Shown here: piece after piece, positions 42,958 to 49,848 of the stretch
Layout: every line of letters begins with the position of its first letter
Position numbering within the stretch: the stretch's first letter is position 1
Assembly: GCF_021390395.1 (NCBI RefSeq)
Contig: NZ_JAJUWT010000006.1
Span: 1-64,000, forward strand
Direction: 5' to 3'
Source: Saccharothrix sp. S26
Lineage (GTDB): Bacteria > Actinomycetota > Actinomycetes > Mycobacteriales > Pseudonocardiaceae
DNA: 64,000 nt
Notes under the pieces: generated by a model
Told to the model about the DNA's origin: nothing
The model's database searches: none
The model's input: the letters and a program-made list of their open reading frames with translations, nothing else
Made by a program: the position numbers and the translations under genes

Positions 42958-43956
42958 TCAAGCTGCGAGCGCCGCGCGGCGGGTGAACACCGGGATGCGC
43001 AGGACGGTGACGGGGCGTACGACCTTGGGTGACACGCTGACCCACGCCAGGCGGCCCGCCACGACGGACGACACGACGGTGGTGGCGCCGAGCGGACCGG
43101 TCACGGTCAACAGGCCGTCCACCGGCCGGCCGAGCAGGGCGGGCACGGTCCCGGGGATCGCGGCCGCCGCCGCGACGCACACCGCGCCCGTCAGGGCCAG
43201 CGTCGGGTGCCACGACGGCACCGAGACCGCCCGGGCGGCGACCGCACCGTCCTGGTCGGGCAGCAGGGCCGCGACCTTGGGGAACGCGCCCGGCGGCCAG
43301 CCGAGCAGGCGTTCGCCTGCCGCGCGGACCTCCGACAGGGCGCCGAACAGCCGCTCGCCGCCGCCGAACAGTGCCGCCGTCGAGCCGATCCCCAGTTCGC
43401 GGGCGTCCACGAAGAGGTAGGGGTTGCCCATCGACACCACCGACGCGGACACCTTCCCGCCGGCGTACCGGAGCTCCGTCCGCGGCTCGCCGAGCAGCAG
43501 CAGGTCGGCGAGGTCGGGTCGATCGCGCCGGGTGAACCGGACGGTGAACACCACCGCGCCGTCGGTGACGGCGTCGACCCCGCACCTGATCGAGTCGCCG
43601 TTGTTGAGCACCGCCACCCGCACCCGCGAACCGGGCCGCAACCGCGGGACCAACCCGCGCTCGCCGCTCGCCGCCACGGCCGCCAGCACCGAGTGCCCGC
43701 AACTGCCCCGCAGCTCGAACCTCGGCTCATCGCCGGGCAGGCACTGCACGAACCGGTACTCCAGGTCGTGCCCCGGGACGCGGGAACGGCCGACCACGGC
43801 GAACTTCAGCACGTGGCCCGCGCCGATCGCGCACAGCCACCGACGGATCGCGGCCAGCGCCGGCACGAGCCGCGCCTCGTCGGACGGCAGGGCCTCCGCC
43901 GGTAGCACCAGCGTCGGGCATGGGCTGCCCTCCGCCTGCAGGACGTGCGCCAGCAT
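42958..43956 (-). CDS. PrpF-family isomerase
   Basis: 332 residues with the two-domain diaminopimelate epimerase-like fold of PrpF. Seen motifs: RFELRGSCGHSVLAAVAASG (active-site Cys loop), VVSMGNPYLFVDAREL (second half of the site), and SWHPTLALTGAVCVAAAAAI near the C-terminus, where PrpF has HPTH-TGAV-like sequence. PrpF acts on tricarboxylic acids such as 2-methylaconitate by proton shift. The ATG overlaps the stop of the asparagine synthetase-like gene as ATGA. In this operon it may isomerise a dehydro or carboxylated product; the actual substrate is unknown. Confidence 0.8.
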   Translation of the reverse strand: MLAHVLQAEGSPCPTLVLPAEALPSDEARLVPALAAIRRWLCAIGAGHVLKFAVVGRSRVPGHDLEYRFVQCLPGDEPRFELRGSCGHSVLAAVAASGERGLVPRLRPGSRVRVAVLNNGDSIRCGVDAVTDGAVVFTVRFTRRDRPDLADLLLLGEPRTELRYAGGKVSASVVSMGNPYLFVDARELGIGSTAALFGGGERLFGALSEVRAAGERLLGWPPGAFPKVAALLPDQDGAVAARAVSVPSWHPTLALTGAVCVAAAAAIPGTVPALLGRPVDGLLTVTGPLGATTVVSSVVAGRLAWVSVSPKVVRPVTVLRIPVFTRRAALAA

Positions 43957-45737
43957 CAGGCGACCTCCGCCCGGGGATGCGCGAGCGCCCGCGCACCGGC
44001 CCAGAGTTGGAACACCAGCAGTGCCCAGATCGTCATCGCCGTGGTGGCGCGCGGCCGGGTGGCGTGCCGGTCCAGCAGGCCGGTCACGGCCGGCGGGTCG
44101 AGCTGCCCGGAGGCGGCGACCCCGTCGGGCGCCAGCACGTCCCGGGCGAAGGCGTACAGCGGCGTGCCGGCGGTCAGCATGGCGGCGACGGGCAGGGTGA
44201 ACGGTTGCTTCGGCCGGGAGAGCACGGCGTCGGGCAGCAGACCGCGCCCGGCGGCGGTGAGCACCCGTTTGCCGATCCCGTCGCGCACCCGCAGGTCCGC
44301 GGGGAGCGCGCTCGCGAGTGCGGTGACGGAGGGTTGCAGGAACGGCAGTCGCGCCTCCACCGCGTGCGCCATGCTCAGGTGGTCGACGCGGCGCAGGTGG
44401 TAGGAGGGCATCCGGGACGCCACCTCGAAACGGGTGATCGCGGTGAGCCGGTCGGGTCCGGCGGCGCGCAGCTCCTCGACGATCCTGTCCTCTTCGGTGC
44501 CCACATCGGCGAGGTGCTGCCGGTAGTCGTCGCTGTAGAGCTCGGCGCGCAGGTCCCTCGGCACCGCGGCCAGCGCGTCGAGGTAGCCGCGGACCCACTC
44601 GTCCCCAGCCGCCACCGCGGCTCTGGTGCGGTCGTAGCCGCCGAACAGCTCATCCGCGCCGTCACCGGTGAGCGCGACGGTGAAGCCCGCCTCGCGCACG
44701 GCGCGGAACAGCTCGAAGGTGCTCACCGCGATCGGGTCCGCGTTCGGCTGGCCGAGCGCGGCCACCACGGTGGGGAGCAGGTCGGGCAGCCGCACCGGGT
44801 CGAGCTCCACCTCGTGCAACTCCACGCCCGACCGGTCGGCCACCGCGCGGGCGAACGCGCGTTCGTCGAACGGCCAACGACCTCGGTAGGCGATGTGGAA
44901 CCCGTGCGGCCGCGGCTCGTGCCGGGCCAACAGCGCGGTGACCAGACCGGAGTCCAGACCGCCGCTCGTGATCGCGGTGACCCGCACGTCGGCCCGCCGC
45001 AGCCGCCGCACCTCGCGGTCCAGCGCGTGCCGGACCAGGTTCGCTCCCCGATCGAGGTCGGCGTCCTCGGCGGCGCGTCCCCGTGGTGCGCGGTCGAACC
45101 GGCTGAGGCCGGTGGTGGAGACCACCAGCGTCGTGGCCGGCTCCAGCACGGCGATGTCCTCGTAGGCGGTGCGCCCGCCGAACACCGCTTTAGTGGTCAG
45201 GTACGAGTCCAGGGCGAGGGACGACGCGACGCCGACACCCGCCAGCAGTCGCAGCGCGGGGATCTCCGAGGCGAACGAGCAGCCACCGCGCCCGTCCCAG
45301 TGGTAGTACAAGGGCTTCATGCCGGACTCGTCGGAGGCGAGCACCAGGGTCGGTTCGCGCCGCAGGTCCAGCACGGCGATGGCGTACATGCCGTCGAGGT
45401 GGTCGGTGAAGGACGGCCCGTAGTGGTCGTAGAGGGCCGGCAGGATCGTGCCGTCGCACCGGTCGGCGAACCGGTAGCCCAGGCGCGTCAAGCGGTCCCG
45501 CAACTCGTCGTGGTTGTAGATCTCGCCGTTGAAGACGACCCGCACGCGGTCGGCCAACCGGTACGGCTGCTCGCCGCCAGCCGGGTCCACGACCGCCAGT
45601 CGGGTGGCGCCGAGCGCCCACGTCGTTCCCGTCACGACGCCGTGTTGGTCGGGCCCGCCGTGGCGCAACGCCCGCCCGACCGCCGCCAACCGGCTGTGGT
45701 CGACGCCCCCGTTGAGATGACCGAAGATCCGGCACAC
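43956..45737 (-). CDS. Glutamine-dependent asparagine synthetase-like amidotransferase
   Basis: 593 residues. GTG at 45737 places Cys at residue 2 (MCRIFGHLNGG), the glutaminase nucleophile, with RHGGPDQHG and FNGEIYNHDELRDRL completing the Ntn domain (1-200). The synthetase domain has the PP-loop SGGLDSG at 258-264, LTGDGADELFGGYDRTRAA, and EARLPFLQPSV with GIGKRVL. All AsnB sites look intact. In metabolite clusters such enzymes amidate carboxylates or form amide bonds. GGGGGA lies ahead of the start. It overlaps the PrpF-like gene and follows the nitroreductase by 44 bases. Confidence 0.9.
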   Translation of the reverse strand: MCRIFGHLNGGVDHSRLAAVGRALRHGGPDQHGVVTGTTWALGATRLAVVDPAGGEQPYRLADRVRVVFNGEIYNHDELRDRLTRLGYRFADRCDGTILPALYDHYGPSFTDHLDGMYAIAVLDLRREPTLVLASDESGMKPLYYHWDGRGGCSFASEIPALRLLAGVGVASSLALDSYLTTKAVFGGRTAYEDIAVLEPATTLVVSTTGLSRFDRAPRGRAAEDADLDRGANLVRHALDREVRRLRRADVRVTAITSGGLDSGLVTALLARHEPRPHGFHIAYRGRWPFDERAFARAVADRSGVELHEVELDPVRLPDLLPTVVAALGQPNADPIAVSTFELFRAVREAGFTVALTGDGADELFGGYDRTRAAVAAGDEWVRGYLDALAAVPRDLRAELYSDDYRQHLADVGTEEDRIVEELRAAGPDRLTAITRFEVASRMPSYHLRRVDHLSMAHAVEARLPFLQPSVTALASALPADLRVRDGIGKRVLTAAGRGLLPDAVLSRPKQPFTLPVAAMLTAGTPLYAFARDVLAPDGVAASGQLDPPAVTGLLDRHATRPRATTAMTIWALLVFQLWAGARALAHPRAEVA

Positions 45738-45781
45738 CGCTGCATCCCCCTTGCGAACACCGTCGTCACGTCCCGCCCGGC

Positions 45782-46477
45782 CTATCGCCGGCGGGCCATC
45801 CGCAGACCGCGCACCACCTCGGACCGCCACGCAGCGACCTCGTCGTCGTGGACTTCGCCGCTCGGCCGCCACAGCTCGCCGTCGGCCGCGGCGGTGCGGG
45901 AGGCGGCGGAGTAGCGCTCGCGGTGCACGACGAGGCCGGGGCGCAGGCGGGGACGTGGTCGGCGGACCTCGTCGGTCCACCCGATCGCCACGCCGAACAG
46001 CACGCGCACCCCCTCCGGCAGGTCGAGCAGCGCGGACACCGCGCCCACCCGGTTGCGCACCGCTCCGACCATCACCGTGCCGAGCCCCACCGACTCGGCC
46101 GCGAGCGCCAGGCACATCCCGGCGAGCGACGCGTCGACCACCGCGCTCAGCCCCAGGTCGTCGTGCTGCGGGCCGACCGCCACGTCGTGCCGTGCCCCGA
46201 AGTCCCACAGCCTGCCGGGGTCGGCGCACACCAGCACGAAGGCCGGGGCGACCGCCACGAAGCTCTTGCCGATCAGCTCGGCCAGCGCGGCACGCCTGGC
46301 CCGTTCGCGCACCACCACCAACGCGTAACCCTGGAAGTTGAACGAGGTGGGTGCCCGGGTCGAGGCGGCCAGGACGCGCTCGACCAGGTCGTCGTCGACC
46401 GGTGCGTCGCGGAAGCTGCGGACGCTGAACCGGTTCTCCAGCAGGGACGTGGTTTCCGACGAGGTGGTGGCGGTCAT
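45782..46477 (-). CDS. Nitroreductase-family FMN oxidoreductase
   Basis: 231 residues. NRFSVRSFRDAPVDDDLVER carries the FMN-binding Arg-Ser-Arg-type motif, APTSFNFQGYALVVVR the second FMN loop, and AAESVGLGTVMVGAVRN the third. This is the PF00881 family. In RiPP clusters related flavoenzymes oxidise azolines or alpha,beta bonds, but this one is of the stand-alone nitroreductase type. Its ATG overlaps the MFS stop as ATGA. The N-terminus (MTATTSSETTSLLENRFSVR) is normal length. Confidence 0.87.
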   Translation of the reverse strand: MTATTSSETTSLLENRFSVRSFRDAPVDDDLVERVLAASTRAPTSFNFQGYALVVVRERARRAALAELIGKSFVAVAPAFVLVCADPGRLWDFGARHDVAVGPQHDDLGLSAVVDASLAGMCLALAAESVGLGTVMVGAVRNRVGAVSALLDLPEGVRVLFGVAIGWTDEVRRPRPRLRPGLVVHRERYSAASRTAAADGELWRPSGEVHDDEVAAWRSEVVRGLRMARRR

Positions 46478-47712
46478 GCTGTTCCCTTCACGTCCGCGAC
46501 GACGTAGGCGTGCTTGGCGCGTCGGCCCGACCACAACCACCAGGCGATGCCGAAGACGGCCGAGGAGATTCCCGCGACGATGCCGACGGTCGTGACGTCC
46601 ACGATGGTCAGCAGCGCGCCCAGGCCGGCGAGGGACAGCCGCCCCACCGCGTTGTAGGTGGTCATGTGGACACTGGTGACCCTGCCGCGGACGTCGTCGG
46701 GCACGGTGTCGAGCAGGATGTTGGTGTCCAGCGCGATGATGAACCCGCTGGCGAACCGCATCAGGACGACGCACGCCACCAGCGGCGCGACGTGGTCGGA
46801 CATGAAGATCAGCGCCCAGGCGGCGCCCTGGACGACGTACGCGGAGGCGTACACCGCCAGGTGGTGCCGCCGGCTCAGCCGCCCGGCGACCACGGTGGCC
46901 GCCATCACGCTGATCCCGTCGGCGGCGTAGACCACGCCGAGCACGAACGCGCTCGCGCCCAGGTCCACCGTGACGTGCCCGGCCAGCAGGACGCTGTAGC
47001 CGCCGCCGACCAAACCCCACGCGACGCCGATCCACACCACGGACCGAGCCAGCGGGAAGTCGCGCGCGGCGCGCACACCGTCCCGCAGGTCGGCGGTGAA
47101 CGACGTGCGCGCGCCCGTCGCGCGGGCTGCGGGCTCCGGGCTGCGGGTGCGCAGCAGCTGGGTGGTCGCCACGACCTGGCAGGCCGCCGCGACCCCGAAG
47201 GCCGCGAAGGCGTTCCACGACGACAGCAGGCCGCCGAGGGTGGCGCCGGCGAGCGTCATCATGCCGTTGATCGAGCCGATCGAGGCGTTGGCGCGGTGCC
47301 GCAGGTCGACCGGGACCACCCCGTACAGCCAGCGCTGGCGCGCCGGCGGCCAGAACGAGGCCAGCACGCCTTGGACCGCGTACAGCGCGGCCAACAGCCC
47401 CAAGCCGAACCTGCCGACCGCGACCACGAGCAGGAGGACCACGACCTGACCGCCGATGGCGACCAGCGCGATCCGGCGCACGTCGTACCGGTCGGCGACG
47501 AGTCCCGCGATGGGGGTGCACACCAGGGCCGGGACGGTGCCAACCAGTCCCACCACCGCGAGCGTGGCGACCGTGTGGCTCTCCAGTACGTGCACCGCCA
47601 CCGCGATCTGGAGCATCCAGAGTGCGAGGGAGTTACCCGCGCTGGCGTACCAAAGGGTGCGTGCTTCGACGGGTAGGCGGGTCTTCCGAGGCGTGACGGC
47701 GTCGGCGTTCAA
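46474..47712 (-). CDS. MFS exporter of the RiPP-like operon
   Basis: About 412 residues and 12 membrane segments. PIAGLVADRYDVRRIALVAI is MFS motif A; FWPPARQRWLYGVVPVDLRH and SVHMTTYNAVGRLS are typical of the enterobactin-exporter-like (MFS_3) group. The frame is open from 47778, but that part lies inside a strong hairpin. TTG at 47712, with GGGGA upstream, is therefore the likely start; start confidence is modest. It is the only transporter in the operon and presumably exports the product. It is not a peptidase-containing ABC exporter, so leader removal would need another protease. Confidence 0.85.
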   Translation of the reverse strand: MNADAVTPRKTRLPVEARTLWYASAGNSLALWMLQIAVAVHVLESHTVATLAVVGLVGTVPALVCTPIAGLVADRYDVRRIALVAIGGQVVVLLLVVAVGRFGLGLLAALYAVQGVLASFWPPARQRWLYGVVPVDLRHRANASIGSINGMMTLAGATLGGLLSSWNAFAAFGVAAACQVVATTQLLRTRSPEPAARATGARTSFTADLRDGVRAARDFPLARSVVWIGVAWGLVGGGYSVLLAGHVTVDLGASAFVLGVVYAADGISVMAATVVAGRLSRRHHLAVYASAYVVQGAAWALIFMSDHVAPLVACVVLMRFASGFIIALDTNILLDTVPDDVRGRVTSVHMTTYNAVGRLSLAGLGALLTIVDVTTVGIVAGISSAVFGIAWWLWSGRRAKHAYVVADVKGTA

Positions 47713-47746
47713 GCGGTCCCCACTGAGTTCGGAGGTGTCGGGAGGA

Positions 47747-47779
47747 GGTGGCTCCCACCCTGGCAGGGTGGGAGCCACC
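47747..47779 (-). terminator. Hairpin after the repeat-peptide gene (attenuator)
   Basis: A 16-bp perfect stem (GGTGGCTCCCACCCTG) with essentially no loop base besides the centre. It lies 29 bases past the repeat-peptide stop and ahead of the MFS gene. It probably stops most transcripts after the peptide gene and lets a fraction read into the enzyme genes. Confidence 0.75.
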
Positions 47780-47808
47780 GGACCAGGCCCCGCGGGGCGC
47801 CGGTCGGA

Positions 47809-48018
47809 TCAGGCGTTGACGAGGATCAGGTCCTCGTCCTTGCGGAAGGTGCCTTCGCCCTTCATGACGACGGTGCCGGGGCCGAAGGTGTCGTCCTTGC
47901 GGAAGGTGCCTTCGCCCTTCATGACGACGGTGCCGGGGCCGAAGGTGTCGTCCTTGCGGAAGGTGCCTTCGCCCTTCATGACCACGGTGCCGGGGCCGAA
48001 CACGTCGATCCTGTCCAT
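47809..48018 (-). CDS. 69-residue triple-repeat peptide, candidate RiPP precursor
   Basis: MDRIDV is followed by three head-to-tail units. The repeating unit is FGPGTVVMKGEGTFRKDDT (19 residues); units start at residues 7, 26 and 45, and the last is cut to 17 residues before the tail EDLILVNA. There is no Cys, Ser, Trp or Tyr. Each unit has two Phe, one Met, and acidic and basic residues near its end. ATG at 48018 has a perfect AAGGAGA at ideal spacing, so it is made in quantity. It is flanked by hairpins and embedded between an MNIO/partner pair and exporter/oxidoreductase genes, as expected for a multi-core RiPP precursor. There is almost no N-terminal leader; recognition may lie in the repeats or in the tail. 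Confidence 0.75.
   Translation of the reverse strand: MDRIDVFGPGTVVMKGEGTFRKDDTFGPGTVVMKGEGTFRKDDTFGPGTVVMKGEGTFRKDEDLILVNA
47836..48000 (-). repeat. Three 57-bp near-identical tandem repeats
   Basis: Units at 47944-48000, 47887-47943 and 47836-47886 (last shortened). The only differences seen within the shared core are one silent base in the first unit (ATGACCACG versus ATGACGACG on the plus strand) and the codons at the unit edges. Such identity means recent duplication or homogenisation. Confidence 0.9.
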
Positions 48019-48055
48019 GACGATCTCCTTATCAGTGGGAAAACGGTTCTTGCCT

Positions 48056-48094
48056 GATCGAGTCCGCGTCGGTGGTACCGCCGCGGACTCGATC
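48056..48094 (-). terminator. Hairpin between partner gene and repeat-peptide gene
   Basis: A 13-bp perfect stem (GATCGAGTCCGCG) whose 13-nt loop can pair further (CGGT/ACCG). It begins directly after the stop of the partner gene at 48096 and ends 38 bases before the peptide start. It may be a terminator, an RNA-processing site or a stability element that isolates the peptide mRNA. Confidence 0.7.
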
Positions 48095-48095
48095 G

Positions 48096-48941
48096 TCAGG
48101 TGGTCCCCGTCGTCAACTCGCCCGCGACCTCCCGCGGGACGACGAGGTGCACGACGTCCCGTCCGTAGAGGTCGGCGACGACGGCGAGCAGGGACGCGTA
48201 CGAGAAGTCCGGCACGGCGGCGGCCAGCTCGAAGACGGTTTTCGGACCGGCCGCGAGCGCGCGCAGCACCGGGTGGTCGCGCAGCGCGAACACCCGGGAC
48301 CTCTTGTGCTCCCGCCAGTCGCGGTGCACCAGCAACCCGGTCACCGACGGCGTCGGGTCCGCGCCGTAGCCCGTCGGGTCGTTGACGATGCGCAGCACGT
48401 CGTGGCGGAAGGTCACCACCTCGAACGGTTCGCGCAACCGCACCGTGTAGTTGCCGCGCACGGCCGTGATGCCGGGCAGGTCCGCGAACTTCGGCACGGA
48501 CACCTTGGGCGACTCGGAGACGGTGGTGACGACCGAGCAGAACCGGCACAGGTCGACCAGGTGGTCGGGCAGCCCCCACCGCACCACGAAGTCCAGGGCG
48601 AACGCCTCGAAGCGACGGACCTCGGCCCGGCGCTGCCACCAGCCGCGAGTGTGGAGCCGGTCGTACTCCTGGTAGAAGCGGGTCACGTCGGCGTACCGCC
48701 CCAGGTGCTCCAGGAACAGCCCGTACACCGAAGAGGTGCGCTCGAAGCGCTCGTTGAGCACCGCGTTCGACACCCGGTCGAGGTCCGCCAGGTCGATGCC
48801 GTTGACGAGCCGCTTCTCCTCCTCGCTCAGGCCCGCCAATTCCGGCAGGTCGGCCTCGGTCCCGAGTTCGCGGAAGTCGTCACGGAACGCCGGGTCCCGG
48901 AGGTACGCGGCGAGGAACTCCTGCACAGCCGTCAGGCTCAT
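48096..48941 (-). CDS. MNIO partner protein of unknown family
   Basis: 281 residues, soluble. The N-terminus is a short helical domain (LTAVQEFLAAYLRDPAFRDD), then a helical region (SNAVLNERFERTSSVYGLFL, DHLVDLCRFCSVVTTVSESP). A beta-rich part follows (NYTVRLREPFEVVTFRHDVL), and the end looks like a winged helix (HPVLRALAAGPKTVFELAAA with VVADLYGRDVVHLVV). MNIO/DUF692 enzymes are usually paired with a partner (often DUF2063-like) that binds the precursor. Position and the ATGA overlap with the MNIO gene argue that this is that partner. The terminal winged helix could be the peptide-recognition element. Confidence 0.6.
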   Translation of the reverse strand: MSLTAVQEFLAAYLRDPAFRDDFRELGTEADLPELAGLSEEEKRLVNGIDLADLDRVSNAVLNERFERTSSVYGLFLEHLGRYADVTRFYQEYDRLHTRGWWQRRAEVRRFEAFALDFVVRWGLPDHLVDLCRFCSVVTTVSESPKVSVPKFADLPGITAVRGNYTVRLREPFEVVTFRHDVLRIVNDPTGYGADPTPSVTGLLVHRDWREHKRSRVFALRDHPVLRALAAGPKTVFELAAAVPDFSYASLLAVVADLYGRDVVHLVVPREVAGELTTGTT

Positions 48942-49825
48942 CGGTCCGCCCCCGACCCGAGCAGGTCGCGCGCCCAGTCGAGGCCGTCGCGGATCTCCTC
49001 CGGGGTCGCGAGCGCGATCGTGCCCGCGTTCTGGACCTCCAGCACGATCGAGACCGGCCGGAACGACTCCTCCTTGAACAACTGCTCCGCGGTGGCGTGC
49101 GCCCACTCCTGCTCCCGGCGCTGGCGACCGTTGTCCGGCTCGGCCAGCTCCGCACCGCTGCCGAGCGGGATGTGCAGCTGCCACACCCGTTCCAGCGGGA
49201 TCGCCTCCAGCTCGCGCTCCCGGTCCATGGGGTGGAAGCGCTCCGCGACGGTGAAGTTGGACATGCTCAGCAGAATCCCGACGTCGGCACCCTCGGCGAT
49301 GTCCCTGACCTGCTCGCACACCGACCTGGGACCGACCTGGTCGTAGATCTGCGCCTGGTTCTCGATGATGAAGGGCACGCCCGCGACGTCCCGGTCGCGC
49401 TTCAGGTTCTCGATGAACACCTCGGTCTGCTCGTCGGTGCCGAACGGCTGGAGGAACGTGCCGCTGTAGCGATCCCGCGTGCCCATAACCCCGACGTGCT
49501 CGCCGATGTAGCGGCAGTTGCTCAGCTCCACCATGCGGCGCAGGCGTTCCACCGTGGCGGCGGCCGGCCGGTCCACCGAGCCGATCATGTACTCGAAGCA
49601 GTGCAGGGTGGAGGGGACACCACCCAGCGAGTCGATGATGTCCGCGAGGTGCCCGGGATCGGCGTGGTGGTGCGCGGCGAGGAACTCCACGAGGTCGATG
49701 TGCCCGCCGACCTCCACCAGCCGTTCGTACAGCCGGGCGAACTCGGGAACACCGTGGTACAAGAACCCGACACCGATGACGTCGGGCTTCACCGGAACCG
49801 GTGGGTCGGCGACGTGTGCGGACAT
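48938..49825 (-). CDS. Divergent DUF692/MNIO-type iron oxidative enzyme
   Basis: 295 residues of TIM-barrel type. The order of DUF692 motifs can be followed: GVGFLYHG near the start, STLHCFEYMIGS (His 75), RYIGEHVGVMG (Glu 109, His 110), PFIIENQAQIY (Glu 155, Asn 156), GILLSMSNFTV (position of the usual LLDxNN, here Ser 187 and Asn 190) and VWQLHIPLGSG (His 218). MNIOs use two or three irons to oxidise residues in RiPP precursors. The Asp of LLDxNN is replaced by Ser, so iron binding or chemistry may differ. ATG at 49825 has AGGAGGGG. It overlaps the partner gene and follows the dehydrogenase by 23 bases. A sugar-isomerase-like TIM barrel is the alternative. Confidence 0.65.
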   Translation of the reverse strand: MSAHVADPPVPVKPDVIGVGFLYHGVPEFARLYERLVEVGGHIDLVEFLAAHHHADPGHLADIIDSLGGVPSTLHCFEYMIGSVDRPAAATVERLRRMVELSNCRYIGEHVGVMGTRDRYSGTFLQPFGTDEQTEVFIENLKRDRDVAGVPFIIENQAQIYDQVGPRSVCEQVRDIAEGADVGILLSMSNFTVAERFHPMDRERELEAIPLERVWQLHIPLGSGAELAEPDNGRQRREQEWAHATAEQLFKEESFRPVSIVLEVQNAGTIALATPEEIRDGLDWARDLLGSGADR

Positions 49826-49848
49826 GTGGAACCCCTCCTGTGAGGTCG

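Noticed and set aside
47713..47778. MFS start at 47778
   Set aside because: It would place the first 22 codons inside a perfect 16-bp hairpin. TTG 47712 with GGGGA is more plausible.
47836..48000. 57-bp repeats as a CRISPR array
   Set aside because: The repeats are contiguous without spacers, in frame, and have a start codon, ribosome site and stop.
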